In this document: positions 26,971-34,973 of the stretch, piece by piece
How the letters are laid out: each line of letters opens with the position of its first letter
How positions within the stretch are numbered: the stretch's first letter is position 1
Assembly: GCF_025145845.1 (NCBI RefSeq)
Contig: NZ_CP102253.1
Span: 2,170,001 to 2,234,000, forward strand
DNA from: Alistipes shahii WAL 8301
Lineage (GTDB): Bacteria > Bacteroidota > Bacteroidia > Bacteroidales > Rikenellaceae
Length of the DNA: 64,000 nucleotides
Reading direction: 5' to 3'
Program-made: the position numbers and the translations under genes
Notes under the pieces: model-generated
Database searches by the model: none
What the model saw: only the letters and a program-made list of their open reading frames with translations
What the model was told of the DNA's origin: nothing

Positions 26971-27594
26971 CTATTTCTTGACTTTGGGCGCGAGCATCAT
27001 GTTCATCTTCTTGCCGTCGAGCTTCGGCATCATCTCCACCTTGGCGAACTCTTCGAGGTCCGTGGCAAAGCGCAGCAGCAGGATTTCGCCCTGCTCCTTG
27101 AAGACGATCGAACGTCCGCGGAAGAAGACGTAGGCCTTGACCTTGGCCCCCTCCTTGAGGAAGTTCTGCGCGTGCTTGAGCTTGAAGTTGTAGTCGTGGT
27201 CGTCGGTCTGCGGGCCGAAGCGGATCTCCTTCACGACGACTTTCGTCTGGTTCGCCTTCAGTTCCTTGGCCTTCTTTTTCTGCTGGTAGAGGAACTTCTG
27301 ATAATCGGCGATGCGGCATACGGGCGGCTCGGCCTTGGGCGAGATCTCGATCAGGTCGAGTTCCATCTCGTCCGCCAGACGCAGTGCGTCGCGGATCGAC
27401 ATCACCTGCGGCTGGGGAATGTTGTCCCCCACCAGACGCACCTCGGGAACCGTGATCTGTTCGTTGATGCGGTGGGGATTCTCCTTTTCGGGCGGCCTGC
27501 GTCCGAAGCGGGGATTGTTGCCTGTTGCCGGTCTTGGTCTGTTATTCCCGGGGGTAAACGGCCTCGGCGGGAATGGTTTCGGTGCTGCGATAAT
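26971..27594 (-). CDS. infC: Translation initiation factor IF-3 (non-standard start codon)
   Basis: IF-3 keeps ribosomal subunits apart and checks initiator codons. Conserved sequence begins at HRINEQITVPEVRLVGD, well upstream of the first GTG (27441), and is in frame with coding-like Pro/Arg/Asn-rich sequence back to 27594. There the codons ATT ATC GCA GCA follow an in-frame TAA with no ATG, GTG or TTG between. The start is therefore AUU (27594) or AUC (27591), giving about 207 residues. E. coli infC also starts at AUU, by which IF-3 represses its own translation. The C-terminal domain is intact (RGRSIVFKEQG, PKLDGKKMNMMLAP). The rpmI and rplT genes that usually follow are absent. Confidence 0.88.
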   Translation of the reverse strand: MIAAPKPFPPRPFTPGNNRPRPATGNNPRFGRRPPEKENPHRINEQITVPEVRLVGDNIPQPQVMSIRDALRLADEMELDLIEISPKAEPPVCRIADYQKFLYQQKKKAKELKANQTKVVVKEIRFGPQTDDHDYNFKLKHAQNFLKEGAKVKAYVFFRGRSIVFKEQGEILLLRFATDLEEFAKVEMMPKLDGKKMNMMLAPKVKK

Positions 27595-27661
27595 CGTTAA
27601 GTATTAAAATGGTTAATTAAATTTTGTTCTTTGCTTTCGGGCTTCCGAGAGTGGTAATCCT

Positions 27662-27720
27662 CGCGGCTGCGCCGCGTTTGTAAATTTTACCCTCTCCTGA
27701 ATCCTCTCCCTCGGAGGGGA
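27662..27720 (+). repeat. Two-hairpin dispersed repeat, copy 4
   Basis: CGCGGCTGCGCCGCG hairpin, GTTTGTAAATTTTACCC, then CTCCCTCGGAGGGG. It lies between the thrS stop and infC. Confidence 0.65.
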
Positions 27721-27750
27721 CTTTGTCGGAAAGCCCCGGTTATTCCTTGC

Positions 27751-29703
27751 TTATTTCTTTTCGAGCTTGTTGGCCTCGATCTCCTCTTTGACCAGTCCGG
27801 CGATGAAGTCGCGGAACGCCTCCAGGGACATCTGTCCCTTGTCGCCTTCGCCCTGCGCACGGACGGAAACCAGCCCTTCGGCCTCTTCCTTCTCGCCGAC
27901 GATCAGCAGATAAGGGATGCGTTTAAGTTCGTTGTCGCGGATCTTGCGGCCGATTTTCTCGTTGCGGTCGTCGACCTCGGTGCGCACGTCGCTGCGGTTG
28001 AGGAACTCCGACACTTTCTGGGCATAGTCGTTGAACTTCTCCGAAATGGGGAGCACCACGACCTGCTGGGGCGAGAGCCACAGCGGGAACTTGCCGCCCG
28101 TATGCTCCAACAATACTGCCACGAAACGCTCCATCGAGCCGAACGGCGCGCGGTGAATCATAATCGGGCGGTGGAGACGGTCGTCAGCGCCCTTGTACGT
28201 GAGGTCGAAACGCTCCGGGAGGTTGTAGTCCACCTGGATCGTTCCCAGCTGCCACTTGCGGCCGATGGCGTCCTTGACCATGAAGTCGAGCTTCGGGCCG
28301 TAGAAGGCCGCTTCGCCCAGCTCCACGACCGTCGTAAGGCCTTTCTCCTTGGCGGCCTGCATGATGGCCGACTCGGCCTTCTCCCAGTTCTCGTCCGAAC
28401 CGATGTATTTCTCCTTGTTGTTCGGGTCGCGCAGCGAAATCTGGGCGGTGTAGTTGTCGAACTTCAGCGTCTTGAAGATATAGAGCACGATGTCGATCAC
28501 GCGTTCGAACTCTTCCAGAAGCTGATCCGGACGAACGAACAGGTGGGCGTCGTCCTGCGTGAATCCGCGCACGCGCGTCAGTCCGTGCAGCTCGCCCGAC
28601 TGTTCGTAGCGGTAGACCGTTCCGAACTCCGCCAGACGCACGGGCAGCTCCTTGTACGAACGGGGTTTCGAGCGGTAGATCTCGCAGTGGTGCGGGCAGT
28701 TCATCGGTTTGAGCAGGTACTCCTCGCCCTCGATCGGGGTGTGGATCGGCTGGAACGAGTCCTTGCCGTATTTGGCGTAGTGGCCCGAGGTGACATAAAG
28801 CTCCTTGTTGCCGATGTGCGGCGTGATCACCTGCTGGTAGCCGTACTCCTTCTGCACGCCCCGCAGGAACTGCTCCAGCCGGTCGCGCAGCGCAGCTCCC
28901 TTGGGCAGCCACAGCGGCAGGCCCTGGCCCACGCGCTGCGAAAAAGTGAACAGTTCGAGGTCCTTGCCCAACTTGCGGTGGTCGCGTTTCTTGGCCTCCT
29001 CCATCATCGCGAGGTACTCGTCGAGCATTGATTTCTTGGGGAACGAGATGCCGTAGATACGCGTCAGCATCTTGTTCTTCTCGTTGCCGCGCCAGTAGGC
29101 TCCGGCCACGGACGTAAGTTTCAGGGCCTTGATATATCCCGTGTTGGGAATGTGCGGGCCGCGGCAGAGGTCCGTGAACGCACCGTTGGTATAGAAGGAG
29201 ATGGTGCCGTCTTCGAGGTCCGTGATCAGTTCGACCTTGTACTGGTCGCCCTTCTCGGTGAAGGTCTTCAGCGCTTCGGCCTTGGGGACTTCGCGGCGGA
29301 GGAGCGCTTCCTTGTTGCGGGACAGCTCCACCATCTTGTTTTCGATCGTCGGCAGGTCGGCCTCGGTGATGGGCGTCGGGGAATCGACGTCGTAGTAGAA
29401 GCCGTTTTCGATGGCCGGGCCGATGCCGAACTTGATGCCCGGGTAGAGCGCTTCGAGAGCCTCGGCCAGCAGGTGCGACGAGGTGTGCCAGAAGGCGTGC
29501 TTGCCCTCTTCGTCGTCCCATTTGTAGAATTTGACCGAAGCGTCCTCTTCGATCGGGCGCGTCATGTCCACCGTCGCGCCGTTTACCGCGGCCGCGAGCG
29601 AGTCAGCAGCTAAACGAGGGCTGATGCTCTCTGCGATCTGATACGCAGTAGTCCCTTTGGCATATTCACGTACGGAGCCGTCGGGAAAAGTGATTTTGAT
29701 CAT
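27751..29703 (-). CDS. thrS: Threonine-tRNA ligase
   Basis: The ATG at 29703 (MIKITFPDGSVREY) is the expected N-terminus of the TGS domain. The 650-residue class II synthetase has TGS, editing domain (HTSSHLLAEAL with the zinc/editing His and a later DLCRGPHIPNTG), catalytic core (MNCPHHCEIYRS motif with zinc Cys, RLAEFGTVYRYEQSG) and an anticodon-binding domain (PISEKFNDYA). infC follows on the same strand after about 155 bases that contain a hairpin repeat, a spacing that suggests partly independent control. Confidence 0.96.
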   Translation of the reverse strand: MIKITFPDGSVREYAKGTTAYQIAESISPRLAADSLAAAVNGATVDMTRPIEEDASVKFYKWDDEEGKHAFWHTSSHLLAEALEALYPGIKFGIGPAIENGFYYDVDSPTPITEADLPTIENKMVELSRNKEALLRREVPKAEALKTFTEKGDQYKVELITDLEDGTISFYTNGAFTDLCRGPHIPNTGYIKALKLTSVAGAYWRGNEKNKMLTRIYGISFPKKSMLDEYLAMMEEAKKRDHRKLGKDLELFTFSQRVGQGLPLWLPKGAALRDRLEQFLRGVQKEYGYQQVITPHIGNKELYVTSGHYAKYGKDSFQPIHTPIEGEEYLLKPMNCPHHCEIYRSKPRSYKELPVRLAEFGTVYRYEQSGELHGLTRVRGFTQDDAHLFVRPDQLLEEFERVIDIVLYIFKTLKFDNYTAQISLRDPNNKEKYIGSDENWEKAESAIMQAAKEKGLTTVVELGEAAFYGPKLDFMVKDAIGRKWQLGTIQVDYNLPERFDLTYKGADDRLHRPIMIHRAPFGSMERFVAVLLEHTGGKFPLWLSPQQVVVLPISEKFNDYAQKVSEFLNRSDVRTEVDDRNEKIGRKIRDNELKRIPYLLIVGEKEEAEGLVSVRAQGEGDKGQMSLEAFRDFIAGLVKEEIEANKLEKK

Positions 29704-29801
29704 TTTGTTGTATAAATTAAGTTTTCGGGGCCTTCGGCGCTTCCACAATTACGAGACGGAATACGCCTCCGGGTTGCCCGGTGTTTTTGTTCGGGTCTTT
29801 G

Positions 29802-30896
29802 TCAAACCTCCTTTTCGGTCTGCGGCAGGTCCTTGACCGAGACGTCGCGGCCGCCGCGGTCGCGTTCGGCGCGTTGCAGCGGATTGCGCGTCCATTCGGC
29901 CCATGCGCGGCGGTGCTCCGCGATGTCGATGGCCGCATAGATCGCATTGCGCATCGACTGCGGGTCGGCCTTGTCCTTCCCGGCGATGTCGAAGGCCGTG
30001 CCGTGGTCGGGCGAGGTGCGCACGGCCGAAAGCCCCGCCGTGAAGTTCACCCCGTCGGGCGACAGGCTCTTGAACGGCGCCAGCCCCTGGTCGTGGTACA
30101 TGGCCAGGATGCCGTCGTACTTGGCGTATCCGCCCCCGGCGAAAAGCCCGTCGGCGGCAAAAGGCCCGAAGGCCAGCACGCCTTTCGAAAACGCCTCGAC
30201 AATGGCCGGGCGGATGATCTCCTGCTCCTCGCGTCCCAGCAGTCCGCCGTCGCCGGCGTGGGGGTTGAGCGCCATGACGGCGATGCGCGGCTCGACGATG
30301 CCGAAGTCCTCGATGAGCGCACGGCGCAGCGTGTCGAGGTCGCGAACGATCCGCTCTTTGGTGATGTTGCGGGCGATCTCCGAGACGGGGATGTGCTTGG
30401 TGACCAGCCCCACGCGCAGCACGTCGCTGCACAGGATCATCATGGCTTCGCCTTCGAGTTCGGCGGCCAGGTATTCGGTGTGTCCCGTGTAGCGGAAGTC
30501 GTCCGCCTGCACGGTCTCCTTGTCGAAGGGTGCGGTCACGAGCGCGTCGAGGTGTCCCGCCTTCAGGTCGCGCATGGCCGCGCACAGCGCCTCTACGGCC
30601 GCGCGTCCGGCTTCGGGGGTCGGCTTGCCCGGCGCGATGTCGGCCGTCTCCCCGCATGCCACGAGGTTCGCCTTTCCGCGGCGCGCCTCGGCGGCCGACG
30701 CCACGGGGTTGAAGGAGAAGGCTTCGATCTCCGCGACGGTATTTCGGTAATAGGCCGCGGCTTTGGGCGAGCCGTAGACGACGGGTGTGAAAAGCTCCGT
30801 CATCCGCGGGTCGGCGAGCGCCTTGAGGATGATTTCCCAGCCGATGCCGTTCGTGTCGCCCTGCGTGATGCCTATTTTGAATTTGTTTTCCGGCAT
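29802..30896 (-). CDS. pdxA: 4-hydroxythreonine-4-phosphate dehydrogenase
   Basis: PdxA oxidises 4-phosphohydroxy-threonine in the DXP-dependent route to pyridoxal phosphate. The ATG at 30896 is preferred over an in-frame TTG at 30902. The 364-residue protein begins KIGITQGDTNGIGWEIILKAL, contains a metal-binding VTKHIPVSEI region with His, NPHAGDGGLLGREE, and YHDQGLAPFKSL. A -7 box TAACTTTG faces it at 30918-30925. It ends about 100 bases before thrS. Confidence 0.93.
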   Translation of the reverse strand: MPENKFKIGITQGDTNGIGWEIILKALADPRMTELFTPVVYGSPKAAAYYRNTVAEIEAFSFNPVASAAEARRGKANLVACGETADIAPGKPTPEAGRAAVEALCAAMRDLKAGHLDALVTAPFDKETVQADDFRYTGHTEYLAAELEGEAMMILCSDVLRVGLVTKHIPVSEIARNITKERIVRDLDTLRRALIEDFGIVEPRIAVMALNPHAGDGGLLGREEQEIIRPAIVEAFSKGVLAFGPFAADGLFAGGGYAKYDGILAMYHDQGLAPFKSLSPDGVNFTAGLSAVRTSPDHGTAFDIAGKDKADPQSMRNAIYAAIDIAEHRRAWAEWTRNPLQRAERDRGGRDVSVKDLPQTEKEV

Positions 30897-30917
30897 AATC
30901 AATTTTATTTCAACTTA

Positions 30918-30925
30918 CAAAGTTA
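30918..30925 (-). promoter_or_regulatory. -7 promoter box for pdxA
   Basis: Minus-strand TAACTTTG, 21 bases before the ATG at 30896. Confidence 0.5.
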
Positions 30926-30982
30926 TAAAATATTCAGAATACACAATGCCTCGGATTCGATTAAAATGAATTTTTACCCCGC

Positions 30983-31016
30983 TTTGCGCCGGAAGTGCAA
31001 TTTTTCACTATCTTTG
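30983..31016 (+). promoter_or_regulatory. Rightward promoter in the pdxA upstream region
   Basis: TTTG (30983-30986) and TATCTTTG (31009-31016) with a 22-base spacer. An AAAAGC/GCTTTTTTT hairpin at about 31055-31076 could stop its transcript early. Confidence 0.5.
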
Positions 31017-31109
31017 TTACAGCAGTCTGTGAGGATTGCTGACATTTTTGGGATAAAAAGCGCATCGGCTTTTTTTCTTACCGCCGAAAATTGGACACTT
31101 TTGTGTAAC

Positions 31110-31226
31110 ATAAGGAATAAGGGTTGATGCTCTCGCTGTTTTCCAGCGTGGGCATTTGCCGCATTCTACGTTACGGGTCGTCCAATACCTCGACGGTGGA
31201 GCAGCAAGTCTGCCCGCGCTTTTTTC
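31110..31226 (+). ncRNA. Candidate small structured RNA, possibly SRP 4.5S-like
   Basis: A CGCTG/CAGCG hairpin is followed by GCGTGGGCA (31146-31154), which pairs with TGCCCGCGC (31211-31219). Six T follow directly, as at a factor-independent terminator. The enclosed part has a GTCGTC-type stem and a 3' strand GGAGCAGC that recalls the GGAAGCAGC of the SRP RNA core, but the 5' strand is not a clear match. An approximate -7 box (CACTTTTG, 31096-31103) lies just upstream. The identity is tentative. Confidence 0.4.
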
Positions 31227-31248
31227 CGGACCAAGCAAGTTTGGAGAA

Positions 31249-31632
31249 ATGAGAAGATGTGAGCGGAAAATGTTGAAATGCAATGCTGAACTTGTAGATA
31301 TCGTATTCCGTCTGATGTTCGAAACGTTCTGGGTGGCCCCTTACGACCTGCGGCGGGATTTCCCGGTGCTGGTCAATTTCGAACGTCATGCGCGCCATGC
31401 GTCGGTGCTGTTGGGTAAAATCGACTTCGCCTCGGCCTCCGGGGCGCAGATATACGAATTGGGAAAGACCGTCGCAGCGCTCGACCGGGCCGTCCGGCAG
31501 ATCGCCGAAGCGCGGCTGTTTTCGCCCGTGGAGTGTGCCGAGGCGCAGGAACTGGTCGGACGCATCCGGAATGCGCTGCCTGCGGCCTGCGCCGCCGGGC
31601 TTGCGGCGGCTCTTTCGCACGATTCGGAATAG
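31249..31632 (+). CDS. Hypothetical protein, unknown family
   Basis: The ATG at 31249 has a GGAG five bases upstream; an earlier in-frame start at 31156 would run through the candidate RNA. The 127-residue product is mostly helical, with LVDIVFRLMFETFWVAPYDL near the start, a basic-aromatic NFERHARHA segment and an Ala-rich end. No signal peptide and no metal motif. It stands alone on the plus strand between minus-strand genes. I do not recognise the family. Confidence 0.6.
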   Translation: MRRCERKMLKCNAELVDIVFRLMFETFWVAPYDLRRDFPVLVNFERHARHASVLLGKIDFASASGAQIYELGKTVAALDRAVRQIAEARLFSPVECAEAQELVGRIRNALPAACAAGLAAALSHDSE

Positions 31633-31918
31633 CTGCGGGATGCCGGCTCCGCCCGGCCCCTGCGACCGCAGGTCGCAGGGATTCTGTCATGCACCCTCGC
31701 CTTCGCTCGGGATAACCGCACTCCGTGATTTCTTGGGCGGCTCCTCCTGCCGCCGAAATTACGTCGCATCCCTCGCCTTCGCTCGGGATAACCGCGCTCC
31801 GTGATTTCTTGGGCGGCTCGGCAAAAGCCGGAAAAACCGGAGCCGGTTTAAAACGCAACGGACCCCGCCTGGGAAATGAATTTCCGGCGGGGCCTGATGC
31901 GTTTTAGTCCTTCGGACT

Positions 31919-32674
31919 TTATTTTCCGGCTTTTGCGCTCGCCTGGCGGCGAAATTCACCACAGACGATGCCCGTGGCCATGGCGACGTTGAGCGATTCC
32001 GAACCCCGGCGGTCGGCCGGCCAGGGCGGGATGAAGAGTTTCTGCGTGACGGTGCGGGCCACGGCGTCGGTGATTCCGCGCCCTTCGTTGCCCATCACGA
32101 CGATGCCCGCCGGCTTCAGTTCGGTTTCGTAGATGTTCGCTCCTTCCAGAAAGGTTCCGCAGACCGGAAGTCCCAGCGCGGCGGCCTTCGAAAGCAGCGC
32201 CGCGAGGTCGGTGTAGTGGACCCTTACGCGGAGGATCGCCCCCATCGTGGCTTGTACGACCTTGGGGTTGAAACAGTCGGCCGAGGCTTCGGAGCAGACG
32301 ATGTCCGTGATGCCGAACCAGTCGGCCAGCCGGATGATCGTGCCCAGGTTTCCGGGGTTCTGCACGTCGTCGAGCGCCAGCGTCAGCCGTCCCCGCAGCC
32401 GCTCCGGCTTCAGGTCGCAGCGGGGGATTTCGACCAGCGCCAGCGAGTTGCTCGGGGTTTTGAGCTGCGAGAGCCGCTCCATGTCGCGCGGGGCGACGGT
32501 CTCGACCTCGGGCCCGTTGAAAACCCCTTCCAGCGAGAATATCCTGCGTACGGAGAGGTGCGATGCGCGCAGTTCGCCGATGAGTTTCTCCCCCTCGGCG
32601 ACGAAAAGTCCGTGCTCCGTGCGGCCGCGTTTGTCGGCCAGCGCGCGGACGAGTTGTATGTCGGCTTTTGTCAT
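31919..32674 (-). CDS. TrmH/SpoU-family rRNA 2'-O-methyltransferase
   Basis: The start ATG at 32674 overlaps the rnz stop as ATGA. The 251-residue protein has an N-terminal substrate-binding domain (RTEHGLFVAEGEKLIGEL) and a SPOUT knot domain with the three family motifs: DDVQNPGNLGTIIRLADW, GNEGRGI and the closing SESLNVAMATGI. It would methylate a ribose 2'-OH on rRNA; the exact nucleotide cannot be told. It is the last gene of the long minus-strand run. Confidence 0.88.
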   Translation of the reverse strand: MTKADIQLVRALADKRGRTEHGLFVAEGEKLIGELRASHLSVRRIFSLEGVFNGPEVETVAPRDMERLSQLKTPSNSLALVEIPRCDLKPERLRGRLTLALDDVQNPGNLGTIIRLADWFGITDIVCSEASADCFNPKVVQATMGAILRVRVHYTDLAALLSKAAALGLPVCGTFLEGANIYETELKPAGIVVMGNEGRGITDAVARTVTQKLFIPPWPADRRGSESLNVAMATGIVCGEFRRQASAKAGK

Positions 32675-33594
32675 CGTTGTTTTTCGATGGTGTAGGTGGT
32701 TCCTTCGGTCGCCGGGTAACTCTCGGCAAAGAGCGTCCGCGCCTCCTCGACCAGCGGCGTTTCGTCCTTGTAGCGCGACGAATAGTGGCCGATCACGAGC
32801 CGCCGGGCGCCCGCTTTCAGGGCGGCTTTCGCTGCGTCCGTCGTGGTCGAGTGCCCGCGGTCGCGGGCGCTCCGCTGTTCGGCGGCGGCATAGGTCGCTT
32901 CGTGGTACATCAGATCGACTCCCCGGCACAGTCCCGCGGCCTTGGCCGAGTAGTTCGTGTCCGAGAGGTAGGCGTACGAGCGCGGCGCATAGGGGCGGTA
33001 GGTCAACTCGGCATTGGGAATCACCTCGCCCGTGGCCAGCCGTATCTCCTCGCCGCGCTTGGCGGCGGTGATCTGCGCGATCGAAAGCCCGTATTTGGCG
33101 ATCTTGAATTTCTCGACGTTCAGCGGCGGCTCCTTCTCGCGGAACAGAAACCCGGCGCACGGCACGCGGTGGCGCAGCGGGACGCTCCACACCTCGAGGG
33201 TACGGTTTTCCAGCAGCAGGGCGTGCTTGGTCGTGTCGACCTCGGTCCACGCGACGGTGTAGGGCAGCTCCGTGTCGAAGTACCGGAGGTGGCAGGCCAG
33301 GATCTCGCCGAAGGGCGCCGGGGCGAAGACCCGGAGCGGGGTTTTGCGTCCGTACAACGCCAGCGTCGAGATGAGCGGGAACAGCCCGAAAACATGGTCT
33401 CCGTGGAGGTGCGAGATGAATACGGCCCGGATTTTCAGCGGATTGACGCCGTAGCGGACCAGCTGTTGCTGCACGCCTTCGCCCGCATCCACGAGGTAAT
33501 ACTGTTCGTGGACGTTGACCGCCTGCGCCGAAGGGTGGCGGGCGACGGTCGGCTTCGCGGAGGACGAGCCCAGTATGGTGACCGAGAAACTCAA
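32671..33594 (-). CDS. rnz: Ribonuclease Z
   Basis: RNase Z cuts the 3' trailer of tRNA precursors; neither tRNA gene visible here encodes CCA, which fits a need for it. The 307-residue metallo-beta-lactamase fold has SHLHGDH at 61-67, DTNYS and a final GHYSSRY with the conserved His. Both ends overlap neighbours as ATGA, so translation is coupled with the lipoprotein upstream and the methyltransferase downstream. Confidence 0.93.
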   Translation of the reverse strand: MSFSVTILGSSSAKPTVARHPSAQAVNVHEQYYLVDAGEGVQQQLVRYGVNPLKIRAVFISHLHGDHVFGLFPLISTLALYGRKTPLRVFAPAPFGEILACHLRYFDTELPYTVAWTEVDTTKHALLLENRTLEVWSVPLRHRVPCAGFLFREKEPPLNVEKFKIAKYGLSIAQITAAKRGEEIRLATGEVIPNAELTYRPYAPRSYAYLSDTNYSAKAAGLCRGVDLMYHEATYAAAEQRSARDRGHSTTTDAAKAALKAGARRLVIGHYSSRYKDETPLVEEARTLFAESYPATEGTTYTIEKQR

Positions 33595-34010
33595 TTCGTC
33601 TGTGTTTTATACTTTATGAATGTCGCCAGAAGCCGGTTGGTCGTGAAAACGCTCTGGGATGTGGTGGCGGTTCGGGTTTTGCTGCCGTCGTCGTTTTTCT
33701 CGATCTTTTCGGTCGTCGTGTAGGTCGGGGCGGAGGTTTCGCTCACGACGCCTTCGAAGACGATGGCGTCGGCTCCTTTCTCCCGGCCAATCTGTTCGAT
33801 GAGGGCCTGCGCCTCCTCCAGCGTCTTGCCGAAGGGTGTCGCCTTGATGCTGCCCATCGTTTCGTAGTCCGAGGGAACGTCCTTCCAGTCGAAATAAAGT
33901 TCCGGCGCGGTTCCGGTTGTCGGATAGGCTTTGCCGATATAAGTGGTGCGGATTTCGGCGCACGAGGCGATGCAGCATGCCGCCGCCAGCAGTAAAAGGA
34001 GCTTCTTCAT
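33591..34010 (-). CDS. Hypothetical lipoprotein
   Basis: The 139-residue protein has a lipoprotein signal (MKKLLLLLAAACCIASC, Cys17). A compact domain follows with DWKDVPSDYETMGSIKATPFG and a helix (EEAQALIEQIGREKGADAIVFEGV), a pattern seen in small RcsF/YbjQ-like alpha-beta domains. It ends in a Thr/Lys-rich stretch. Function unknown. It starts 15 bases after trxB and overlaps rnz, so it belongs to the operon. Confidence 0.7.
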   Translation of the reverse strand: MKKLLLLLAAACCIASCAEIRTTYIGKAYPTTGTAPELYFDWKDVPSDYETMGSIKATPFGKTLEEAQALIEQIGREKGADAIVFEGVVSETSAPTYTTTEKIEKNDDGSKTRTATTSQSVFTTNRLLATFIKYKTQTN

Positions 34011-34025
34011 GGTCCGTCTTTTGCC

Positions 34026-34970
34026 TTATTGCAGCAGAAACCGTTCGCAGTCCAGGGCGGCGACACATCCCGACGCAGCCGCCGTGATGGCCTGGCGGTA
34101 GTGGGGGTCCTTCACGTCGCCGGCGGCGAAGACGCCTTCGACCGAGGTCTTCGACGTTCCCGGCTCGACCTTGATGTAGCCTTCGGCGTCGAGCGCCAGC
34201 TGTTCGGCGAAAAGTTCCGTGTTGGGGTGATGGCCGATCGCCAGGAAGAATCCCGCGATGTCGATCTTCCGCTCCGAGCCGTCGTTCCTGCGCAGCAGCG
34301 CGCCCGTTACGCCCGAGTCGTCGCCCAGCACCTCGGCGGTGTTGTGCTCGAACAGCACTTCGATGTTCGGCGTGTTGAACACCCGCTGCTGCATCGCCTT
34401 CGAGGCGCGCAGGTGGGGCTTGCGCACGATCAGGTAGACCTTGCGGCAGAGCGATGCGAGGTAGGTGGCCTCCTCGCAGGCCGTGTCGCCGCCGCCCACC
34501 ACGGCCACGTCCTTTTTGCGGTAGAAAAATCCGTCGCACGTGGCGCAGGCGCTGACGCCCTGCCCGCGGAATTTGGTCTCGGACGGGAGACCGAGGTATT
34601 TGGCCGTGGCTCCCGTGGCGATGATCAGCGTTTCGGCCTTGATCTCCTTCTCGCCGTCGATCACGACGTGGAACGGACGCGACGAGAGGTCGGCGCGCGT
34701 GACGTTGCCCGTGCGGATGTCGGCGCCGAACCGCTCGGCCTGCCTGCGCATCAGCCCCATCAGGTCGGGACCGCTCACGCTGTCGGGATGTCCCGGGAAA
34801 TTCTCGACGTCGGTGGTCGTCGTCAGCTGTCCGCCCGGTTCGATGCCTTCGTAAAGCACCGGCTTGAGGTTGGCGCGCGAGGCGTAGATGGCGGCGGTGT
34901 ACCCTGCGGGGCCGCTGCCGATGATCAGGACTCTTACTTGTTCTTCCATGGTATCGGTTGTTGTTTGCAT
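34026..34970 (-). CDS. trxB: Thioredoxin-disulfide reductase
   Basis: The 314-residue flavoprotein has the FAD loop IIGSGPAGYTAA, the redox pair Cys142/Cys145 in SACATCDGF, an NADPH loop VVGGGDTACEEA and the FAD-binding GVFAAGDVKD near the end. It passes electrons from NADPH to thioredoxin. It starts 3 bases after the WG-repeat pseudokinase-like gene stops, so expression is tied to that group. Confidence 0.95.
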   Translation of the reverse strand: MQTTTDTMEEQVRVLIIGSGPAGYTAAIYASRANLKPVLYEGIEPGGQLTTTTDVENFPGHPDSVSGPDLMGLMRRQAERFGADIRTGNVTRADLSSRPFHVVIDGEKEIKAETLIIATGATAKYLGLPSETKFRGQGVSACATCDGFFYRKKDVAVVGGGDTACEEATYLASLCRKVYLIVRKPHLRASKAMQQRVFNTPNIEVLFEHNTAEVLGDDSGVTGALLRRNDGSERKIDIAGFFLAIGHHPNTELFAEQLALDAEGYIKVEPGTSKTSVEGVFAAGDVKDPHYRQAITAAASGCVAALDCERFLLQ

Positions 34971-34973
34971 GTT

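Noticed and set aside
31156..31248. Upstream start for the hypothetical protein at 31249
   Set aside because: The extra 31 codons run through the candidate RNA hairpin and look non-coding; the ATG at 31249 has a GGAG upstream.
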